Positions 58,615 to 63,726 of a DNA stretch of 63,726 nt are shown here, piece by piece. The stretch's first letter is position 1, and each line of letters begins with the position of its first letter. A program made the translations under genes and the position numbers. The DNA is taken from contig NZ_QMBP01000027.1 of assembly GCF_003289945.1 (NCBI RefSeq), positions 1 through 63,726 of the forward strand. Reading direction: 5' to 3'. This stretch comes from Mesorhizobium hawassense (GTDB lineage: Bacteria > Pseudomonadota > Alphaproteobacteria > Rhizobiales > Rhizobiaceae). The notes beneath the pieces are model-generated. The model was not told the origin of the DNA and searched no databases. It saw only the letters and a list, made by a program, of their open reading frames with translations.

Positions 58615-58802
58615 GCCGCATCGAGGCTATGCGCCACCATGCGGTCCTTGCGGGTGTACTCGATGGCCAGCCAAAAGGTCACCGGGTCACCGTCGCGAAA
58701 AGAACCACACTCGCCCGCCACCGGCACCCGCTGACCATCAGCGAGCGCCACCCTCGGATGATCTGCCGCGTCGATGAACGTACCTGTCTCGCGCGGCCTC
58801 AT
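58611..58802 (-). CDS. Small prophage protein downstream of prohead protease
   Basis: A 63-residue protein (PRVALADGQRVPVAGECGSFRDGDPVTFWLAIEYTRKD). It overlaps the protease gene by four bases and ends four bases inside the convergent membrane gene. No family. It occupies the position where a capsid gene is expected, but is far too small. Confidence 0.55.
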   Translation of the reverse strand: MRPRETGTFIDAADHPRVALADGQRVPVAGECGSFRDGDPVTFWLAIEYTRKDRMVAHSLDAA

Positions 58803-59329
58803 ACGGCAATGCCCCTAAGCCTCATAGCTGCTGCGGCGCGGCGGCGGCTGGCGACAACGACGTCGCCAACCGGATCTGGTGCCGAACGCGTGACCAGCAC
58901 AGCACTTGTCTCCGGGTAGGCTGGAAGTGGTGTCAATGTGACCTCGTACAGCCGAGCCTCCTCTACAATGCGCAGCGGCAACTCGCTATCGGTGCCCTCA
59001 ACCCATGTCTCTCTCGTTGCGGTAAACGAGAATGAGCAGCCCTTTACGTCCTGACGGCGCACCGTGCCGATTGCCGTGAGGCCGTCTGGCGTCGTCTCGT
59101 CCGGCGTAAGCGAGAAGTACAATCCCGCCCGATCGCTGCGAAGTTGCAAGGTGCCCGCCGACGTCCTGCCCAGCGGCCTGTCCCAGTCATGATTCCAGAG
59201 GGCCAGCACATCGGGATTTTCACGAAGGCTGCGGTCGAAAGCACCAGCCAGGAACTTTTCGCGAAAGAGACCGCCAATCACGGTCTCTGTTCCGAAGACA
59301 GCAGCATAGCCGCCAATGAAGTCAGCCAT
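58799..59329 (-). CDS. HK97-type prohead protease
   Basis: A 176-residue U35-family maturation protease. The opening IGGYAAVFGTETVIGG, H47 in LWNHDWDRPLGRT and S99 in VKGCSFSFTATRE are in the catalytic positions of the HK97 family. The C-terminal part LTPLPAYPETSAVLVTRS also fits. It would trim the scaffold and capsid protein during head assembly. The expected partner genes (portal, major capsid) are not adjacent in this element. Confidence 0.88.
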   Translation of the reverse strand: MADFIGGYAAVFGTETVIGGLFREKFLAGAFDRSLRENPDVLALWNHDWDRPLGRTSAGTLQLRSDRAGLYFSLTPDETTPDGLTAIGTVRRQDVKGCSFSFTATRETWVEGTDSELPLRIVEEARLYEVTLTPLPAYPETSAVLVTRSAPDPVGDVVVASRRRAAAAMRLRGIAV

Positions 59330-59510
59330 TCCGTCTCACTCGCCGCTCCATTTTCGCCAGCTGGATGCGGCGAGCGATTGTCTCTGCAGCCTCATCGTTA
59401 TCCGCGTGCTGTGCGGCGCCGGGCAGTTTCACTGCGCGTCGGATCGGGCGTCTTTTGGCACCCTCCGTCGCGCGCTCGACGCGGAGTTCGTTCTGGCGTT
59501 CAACTGACAT
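59322..59510 (-). CDS. Small basic prophage protein
   Basis: A 62-residue protein, Arg-rich (SVERQNELRVERATEGAKRR, ARRIQLAKMERRVRRNG), overlapping the protease gene by eight bases and the upstream coiled-coil gene by eleven. No family recognised. Confidence 0.55.
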   Translation of the reverse strand: MSVERQNELRVERATEGAKRRPIRRAVKLPGAAQHADNDEAAETIARRIQLAKMERRVRRNG

Positions 59511-60051
59511 AGCCGGCCCTCTGAGCGTCGAGGATGTATCGGCCAAGGCTTTCGGTGAAAGCGCTTAGCGGACGCATTGATGGCAGGTAGGTGATGCCAA
59601 CGTCTTCCCGCTCGAGGGAATCAAGCACCTTTTCGGCCTCAGCGTTTGCAGTCACGAACGCCTCAAGAGCTGCGCAGGCCTTGGCGACGCGCCGGCCGTA
59701 TTCTTCGCGCACCATGGCGCATGCGGCAAGCGATGCGGCAGAGCGGCGATCTTTGAGGCGGTCGCGCATGATCTTGGTGGCGGCCTCTAGATCCGCAACG
59801 CGTTGACGCAGGTCTTTCAACTTCGCCGGTCGTTGGTGGAGAGTGGTGTCAACCACATCGCCCAATAGTTCAGCAACGCCGCTGCGGATGCGTGGCGCCG
59901 GCCTAGCACGCATGTCGTCCTCGAGCGCAGCGACTTCGTGGTGGGCCAGCGCGTGCTGCTCAACCAGTTCGGCGAGCCGCGACTCGATAGCGGCGTATTC
60001 AGTGTCGGCTTCGGCCAGGCTGGGCACGTGGAATTCAGATGATTTAGCCAT
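59500..60051 (-). CDS. Coiled-coil prophage protein
   Basis: A 183-residue acidic, mostly helical protein with long heptad-rich stretches (ADTEYAAIESRLAELVEQHALAHHEVAALEDD, LKDLRQRVADLEAATKIMRDRL). It may be a scaffold or head-associated protein of the phage module; no family assigned. The gene lies between small structural-like genes on the reverse strand. Confidence 0.6.
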   Translation of the reverse strand: MAKSSEFHVPSLAEADTEYAAIESRLAELVEQHALAHHEVAALEDDMRARPAPRIRSGVAELLGDVVDTTLHQRPAKLKDLRQRVADLEAATKIMRDRLKDRRSAASLAACAMVREEYGRRVAKACAALEAFVTANAEAEKVLDSLEREDVGITYLPSMRPLSAFTESLGRYILDAQRAGYVS

Positions 60052-60063
60052 TGCGATTTCTCC

Positions 60064-60291
60064 TTAAACCAGTTCGATGACGTCGCCGGCGGAAAGGGTG
60101 ACTGAGAGCGCATCGCCGCCGTTCAGCGGCCGACTCTTGGTGGCGGTGAAGATTGCGCGAACAGTGACGGCGTTGTTGTCGATCGGCCGGATGTTCACGA
60201 CGCCATCGGATGAGGCAGCGAAGCGCGCCCCCTTGCCGTAAAGCAGCTGCGTCTCAGTGCTCGTTTTGACTTCAAGAATGGGTGTCGTCAT
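60064..60291 (-). CDS. Small prophage structural-like protein
   Basis: A 75-residue beta-rich protein (ILEVKTSTETQLLYGKGARFA, NIRPIDNNAVTVRAIFTAT, ALSVTLSAGDVIEL) resembling small head-decoration or tail-tip modules. It overlaps the next upstream gene by four bases. Confidence 0.55.
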   Translation of the reverse strand: MTTPILEVKTSTETQLLYGKGARFAASSDGVVNIRPIDNNAVTVRAIFTATKSRPLNGGDALSVTLSAGDVIELV

Positions 60292-60827
60292 TCGCTGTCT
60301 CCGAAGAGTTCGCGCAGGCAGTCGACAAGCGCTGCGCCATTAAGGGTTGTTGATTTGCGGTGGCCTGCGGCCTGCCAATGGCCAGCATCGGCACCCGCAG
60401 GCACAAAGCGCGCTGCGGCGCCGGTCAGGCCGTTGGCGATGACAATCTCAGGCCAGGAGGAAACCACCTCGATCAGGTCGCGACGAAGCAGGTCTGGGTG
60501 CTCGCCGTGAACCGCGGCATCGGCAAAGATATCGAGCGCTCGACCGGCCGTATCGATCCTGTCCGGAGCGCCTGTGAGATCGGCACCGCCAGGCGTCATG
60601 TCGCGCCATGCGCGGACGGCACCGGCCGCCCTGTGCAGCGGCCCGTCGACAGCCAAAGCAATGATCAGCGAGACTACGTCATCGATGTCGAGTTCAGGGG
60701 CAGCGCCAGGGCCGCCCAACGGCCACAGGTCGCCTTCCTGCAGGCTGCGGGCCGTCGTTCGGCTTCTGGTTTCTGGAAAGCCAAGATGGCGCTCAATGGC
60801 CACGAAGGCTTGATTAGGTGCGGCCAT
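60288..60827 (-). CDS. Hypothetical prophage protein
   Basis: A 179-residue soluble protein (AFVAIERHLGFPETRSRTTAR, DIDDVVSLIIALAVDGPLHRAAGAVRAW, HPDLLRRDLIEVVSSWPEIVIANGL). It begins the leftward phage gene string running down to 58611. No family recognised. Confidence 0.6.
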   Translation of the reverse strand: MAAPNQAFVAIERHLGFPETRSRTTARSLQEGDLWPLGGPGAAPELDIDDVVSLIIALAVDGPLHRAAGAVRAWRDMTPGGADLTGAPDRIDTAGRALDIFADAAVHGEHPDLLRRDLIEVVSSWPEIVIANGLTGAAARFVPAGADAGHWQAAGHRKSTTLNGAALVDCLRELFGDSE

Positions 60828-61317
60828 GCATCTGGCCTCCTTTCACGCTTAATCGTTCAAAGTGGATTCGGTTTAAAAAAAGCCCGCGCCTGGAGCGCGA
60901 GCTGTCGCCTGCGGTACTGCCGCAATGACGAATTTCTGAAGGGGAACTAGGCCTTCATCATACTCTCTGCGAGTATGGTGAAATGTCTCCCTTTCGCGTG
61001 AAGGGTCGAGCGTTTGGCTCGGGGCCGAATTCACACCCCCTCATATTACTCTCCGCGAAAACGCGAAAAGTGGCCGTTGCTAGGAAGAAAAATGCTGAAA
61101 TCGCCCGCAGGTGAGTGACTTGGGGGAGGTGTGTTGCATTTTGGAGACGATTTGGGCGATTGCCCGGTCAGGAACCGCAAACTATCCCCTTCATATACAT
61201 ACGCTACAACTGGCCACGATTTTGCCAGTCAGCGCGAAGAAATCGCACATTGGCAAGCAAGTGCCCAGAGCCTGTTGCATTTCGGAGACAACCTACGGCA
61301 ACAGCCCGGCAATATAG
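60828..61317. other. 490-base intergenic region left of the TIR gene
   Basis: No convincing gene. It holds a leftward terminator (60874-60902), a CATACTC/GAGTATG hairpin near 60959-60977, and two copies of a TGTTGCATTTyGGAGAC sequence (61132-61148, 61273-61289). Confidence 0.45.
60874..60902 (-). terminator. Leftward terminator downstream of the TIR gene
   Basis: On the reverse strand GCTCGCGC-TCCAG-GCGCGGGC (one mismatch) is followed by a run of seven T. It would stop TIR transcription before the phage gene starting at 60827. Confidence 0.7.
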
Positions 61318-62043
61318 CTAGATTTTGACCAACTCGGCGATCTTTGCCGCGACTTCCGCCATCGACTCTTCGGCGGTATTCAGCCCTGCTCGTGAGGCTA
61401 GCAGCATGCTAACCTTCTCAAGTTCGTCATAGGTCGTTCCATGAACAACCGGCACGAGCCGCTCTCGCCTGAGCAGCGCCGAAAGCTCTTTGTCTGCGAC
61501 GCCTTCTGCCGGGAGGCGTCGCAACATAGCCGGGGTCACCAAAACTATGCCGACGCGCGAATTCACCAGGCCCTTGTCGATAGCCCGCATCATCGGCACG
61601 CCGAGGCCAAGATCCTTCTCGCTGAACCAAACGCGCACGCCGCGCGCTTCGAGCAGATCATGCAGTTCCTTCGCGGACCCCTGCCTGTCGTCCCACGCGT
61701 GACAGAGAAACACGTCGCGAAGGTCAGGCTGCGCCGCCGCCAAGTTCTCGACGTTCGCGCGAACGGGTGTGAGCGCCTGCACCTGTTCAGGTGTGTAGAA
61801 CACGCCCGAACCGGCTCGCGACCACCGCGGCTTTGAGGTGCGGCTGGAACCACCGCCGCGGCTCCCACCGCCGCTGCTTCCTGGCGAAGAGTAGGACGGC
61901 GGCGATGAGTACGAGGGGTAGCTGCTATACCCGCTGCTATAACCACTGTAGCGGCGGCCATATCGGCCGCCGCGGCATGCAGGGCAGTTCGCAGCGGCGC
62001 TCGCTGAGCGATGGCCCTCTACTGGTGCTGTACATCTAGCCAT
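61318..62043 (-). CDS. TIR-domain protein with zinc-knuckle-like N terminus
   Basis: A 241-residue protein. Cys4, Cys20 and Cys23 in RCTAPVEGH and ANCPACRGG suggest a small metal-binding head; residues ~25-70 are a Tyr/Ser/Gly low-complexity tract. Residues ~109-205 are a TIR domain: RDVFLCHAWDD, VRVWFSEKDLGLGVPMMRAI, RVGIVLVTPAML. The loop that holds the catalytic Glu in NADase TIRs (LEAG in SARM1) reads LGLG (145-148), so NADase activity is doubtful, although nearby E142 remains. Similar proteins are widespread in bacteria. Its position inside a prophage suggests a phage-defence role. Confidence 0.8.
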   Translation of the reverse strand: MARCTAPVEGHRSASAAANCPACRGGRYGRRYSGYSSGYSSYPSYSSPPSYSSPGSSGGGSRGGGSSRTSKPRWSRAGSGVFYTPEQVQALTPVRANVENLAAAQPDLRDVFLCHAWDDRQGSAKELHDLLEARGVRVWFSEKDLGLGVPMMRAIDKGLVNSRVGIVLVTPAMLRRLPAEGVADKELSALLRRERLVPVVHGTTYDELEKVSMLLASRAGLNTAEESMAEVAAKIAELVKI

Positions 62044-62274
62044 GTGGTAGTCCCCCTCTCACCCGGCCCTTTCCGAGTTGGCTAGAAATGGTTGTCTCCA
62101 TTTACTGCTACAAGAGGGAACCTACAGTTTTTTTAGGGGAAACTGTTGCACGCAAGTCATTCATTTTTCCGGCGATGTGTGCTATATTTCACATTGGCGC
62201 GACTCTCGGGTGGTCCGAGACAATCGTAGGCCAAGTCACCGAAACCCATGGTGAGCTAATGAAGCAACCTCAGA

Positions 62275-62415
62275 ATGAAAGGATCAACAACAGTGGAGTT
62301 ACACGACGGACTTGAACTAATCCGCACGGCGAGCAACCTGTTTTTAATTGCTCTTCAAGGATGGACGCTTTTAAAAGGGAAAGGAGATACCAAGAAAAAG
62401 CGACGTAAGCATTAA
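62275..62415 (+). CDS. Very small prophage ORF, basic C terminus
   Basis: A 46-residue peptide from ATG 62275 (or 40 residues from GTG 62293 with AAAGGA upstream). It contains an amphipathic/hydrophobic helix (LELIRTASNLFLIALQGWTLL) and ends KGDTKKKRRKH. It is followed closely by a rightward terminator at 62426, which supports a real rightward transcript. Confidence 0.4.
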   Translation: MKGSTTVELHDGLELIRTASNLFLIALQGWTLLKGKGDTKKKRRKH

Positions 62416-62425
62416 GAAATTTATG

Positions 62426-62460
62426 AGGAGGGGGCAGGAATGCTCCCCTCCTTTAATTTG
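62426..62460 (+). terminator. Rightward terminator after the small ORF
   Basis: AGGAGGGGGCA-GGAA-TGCTCCCCTCCT pairs with one bulge, followed by TTAATTT. Confidence 0.7.
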
Positions 62461-62758
62461 ACCTATTGCGCCACCCGCTGCCGGCGCGTTTTATCACCTC
62501 GAAAATGTAGGGCTCTCGCCGATCGGATGGATGGTCGTAAAACGGCGATCGCGGATTGCTCCACTCCGCTTCAAGCTCATCGCGGTAGTCTTCCCATAGG
62601 GGCATCAGCACGTCGTCGGGGATGATGTCTCGCGTTGGCTCGAAACCGTAATCAGCGAGATCCTCGAAATAGTCGCGACCGCCGCGCATCCACAAGTCGA
62701 CCGTCCACAGAGGGATTTCACGCAGCTTAGCGCGCCGTTTCCTCAGCCTGCGAACCAT
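62453..62758 (-). CDS. Hypothetical prophage protein downstream of small terminase
   Basis: A 101-residue protein rich in charged and aromatic residues (WTVDLWMRGGRDYFEDLADYGF, MPLWEDYRDELEAEW). It starts at the base where the terminase gene ends. No family. The large terminase expected here is absent. Confidence 0.55.
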   Translation of the reverse strand: MVRRLRKRRAKLREIPLWTVDLWMRGGRDYFEDLADYGFEPTRDIIPDDVLMPLWEDYRDELEAEWSNPRSPFYDHPSDRREPYIFEVIKRAGSGWRNRSN

Positions 62759-63102
62759 CAGCGATAGTCCCTAGTGCGTGGAGGTCTGCTGCTGGCTGGG
62801 TCATCGACGTCGAACGCAAGTTCGCGGATCAACCTGGCGAATGCGATACGGGCGTTTTGGAGTATCCCGCATTCCGGCCGCTCCTTTGGCTGGCCGAAAC
62901 GGTCGAGGAAAGTCTGGCCGTCTTTGTCCAAAACCTCGCGTGCGGTCTGCGCCTGATCCCAAGCCTCGGCAGCGAGCGTCAGCAGGCGGACATGGTGCCC
63001 CTCCAGCGCGTGGCCATAGTCTTCGACAACTGTTTTGAACCACTTTTTGGTTGCTGGCCGCAGATGTGGCGGCACTTTTGGCGCGTTTACGCCTTCTTTC
63101 AT
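62758..63102 (-). CDS. Phage terminase small subunit, P27 family
   Basis: A 114-residue P27-type protein: PPHLRPATKKWFKTVVEDYG, HHVRLLTLAAEAWDQAQTAREVLDKDG, QTFLDRFGQPKERPECGIL and IAFARLIRELAFDVDDP are the family's ordered features. It would recognise phage DNA for packaging with a large subunit. No large terminase gene follows in this window. Confidence 0.8.
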   Translation of the reverse strand: MKEGVNAPKVPPHLRPATKKWFKTVVEDYGHALEGHHVRLLTLAAEAWDQAQTAREVLDKDGQTFLDRFGQPKERPECGILQNARIAFARLIRELAFDVDDPASSRPPRTRDYR

Positions 63103-63163
63103 TGGGTTATTCCTGTGTTTTCAGGGCTCAGTGCCTTGGTTTGCAAGGCCGCCGAATTTTGTT

Positions 63164-63376
63164 TCAACCGGTCCCTTGCCAGCGCGTATGTTGGTGCGCA
63201 CGCCGGTCCGGGGTTTCGACCGGGCTAAGGCCTCGGACACCCCCTAGGGGGTGCCGTTCGCGGCCTGCAGGCGCGTTGTCGTTGGCGGGCCGTAGGTCGG
63301 GGCGCAATTCGTAGAACTCGCTCCAGCGCATGCGCCTGCCGCGGTACGGCCTATCGTTGTCGCTCAGGGCTGTCAT
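63164..63376 (-). CDS. Small hypothetical prophage protein
   Basis: A 70-residue basic protein (RGRRMRWSEFYELRPDLRPANDN). It ends 61 bases before the small terminase start and is close to the next gene upstream (3-base gap). Such proteins with the MRWSEFYELRPDLRP motif recur in Rhizobiales prophages; function unknown. Confidence 0.5.
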   Translation of the reverse strand: MTALSDNDRPYRGRRMRWSEFYELRPDLRPANDNAPAGRERHPLGGVRGLSPVETPDRRAHQHTRWQGTG

Positions 63377-63379
63377 GTA

Positions 63380-63610
63380 TCACCAGGTCCAGTGCTTCGT
63401 CTTGCCGAATGGATCCTTGCCCGGCATCACAGCGCTGACCGTTTCCACCACCTTGCGCCCGGCACGGTCGGTGAAGGCGACCAGCCACTTTACGTGCTCT
63501 GGGTCGTCGTCGTTTACCGCTAGCACTCGGCAGCTGGCTCCGTGGATGGGATGGGCTGCATCAAAGGCTTCCTCGCCAAGCGCGGCGGTGCCGCGCGTCT
63601 CGTAAGTCAT
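63380..63610 (-). CDS. Small hypothetical prophage protein
   Basis: A 76-residue protein (AAHPIHGASCRVLAVNDDDPEHVKWLVAFTDRAG). It looks like a compact alpha/beta protein of the phage packaging region. No family recognised. Confidence 0.55.
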   Translation of the reverse strand: MTYETRGTAALGEEAFDAAHPIHGASCRVLAVNDDDPEHVKWLVAFTDRAGRKVVETVSAVMPGKDPFGKTKHWTW

Positions 63611-63726
63611 GATGGTCTCCAGATTGCTGTGGGTGTGAACACGCCACCGGGCTTCCAGCCGGTGGCAGGGTGTTCCACCCCAGCGGGGGTTATAGGGGGT
63701 GGAAGGGACAGGGGGTGGAACAGGGT
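63607..63726 (-). CDS. Possible partial ORF at right edge
   Basis: A frame open from the window edge to a TGA that overlaps the next ATG by four bases (63607-63610), ending ...TPTAIWRPS. It lies over a GC-rich tract with two direct copies of GGGGGTGGAA (63695-63704, 63711-63720). It may be chance. Confidence 0.25.
   Translation of the reverse strand, partial: TLFHPLSLPPPITPAGVEHPATGWKPGGVFTPTAIWRPS

Noticed and set aside
63660..63726. Possible CRISPR or tandem array at the right edge (GGGGGTGGAA repeats)
   Set aside because: Only two ten-base copies 16 bases apart plus one inverted; far too short for an array, and no cas gene is present.

Overview
The window reads as chromosomal DNA of a Mesorhizobium-like alphaproteobacterium (Rhizobiales). 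The evidence is high GC, a MucR regulator, a tandem set of DUF680-type secreted proteins, a DUF982 protein, an HWE-type histidine kinase, the purM-purN and CDP-alcohol transferase-PerM-HdaA neighbourhoods typical of Rhizobiales, an NDUFS4-type complex I subunit, and several families of short palindromic repeats. Genus is an inference from gene content; no ribosomal gene is present.

Layout. 1-300 is the right end of an IS element with the tail of its transposase. 402-6636 holds a small membrane protein, a ketopantoate reductase and a leftward three-gene sensory operon (CheB; CheB-CheR-PAS-HWE kinase; single-domain response regulator). 6853-16184 is mixed housekeeping and accessory DNA: glutathione transferase, DinB-fold protein, a secreted Gly/Ala/Ser-rich protein, a GGDEF enzyme, a fatty acid hydroxylase, DUF982, a UvrD-like helicase, small envelope proteins and a LysR regulator. 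16297-18456 pairs a putative Fe(II)/2-oxoglutarate dioxygenase with an EamA exporter whose gene carries an in-frame 186-bp palindromic element. 18811-29938 contains MucR, an ABC-F ATPase, a molybdopterin oxidoreductase, a large periplasmic repeat protein, a ureohydrolase and a DapB-like reductase. 30116-35008 is an NMT1-type ABC transporter convergent with a sensor kinase/response regulator pair. 35185-36852 holds two strong palindromic operators and four tandem DUF680 genes. 36891-43072 is SixA, a frameshifted gene, PurN, PurM, an Imm52-like gene flanked by inverted repeats, then a CDP-alcohol transferase, PerM and HdaA. 43147-48276 contains an LCP-like protein, tRNA-Pro, a YbjN-like protein, a flavin monooxygenase, an FMN reductase fused to a SnoaL-like domain, and the NDUFS4-type subunit.

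From tRNA-Arg(TCT) at 48331-48407 to the right edge the DNA is an integrated prophage-like element. Its tyrosine integrase reads into the tRNA, so the tRNA 3' half is the attachment site. The element has an excisionase-like gene, a divergent regulatory region, a pectate-lyase-fold tail spike, an HK97-type prohead protease and a P27-type small terminase, but no large terminase, portal, major capsid or tail-tube gene is visible. Inserted among these is accessory cargo of lower GC: a membrane-anchored helical-repeat protein, a nucleotide-kinase/NUDIX fusion overlapping a four-helix membrane protein, a promoter-operator driving a small YjzC-like gene and further small membrane genes, and a TIR-domain protein. 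This cargo (54.4-58.6 kb and 61.3-62.0 kb) is the best candidate in the window for an undescribed, possibly anti-phage, system.
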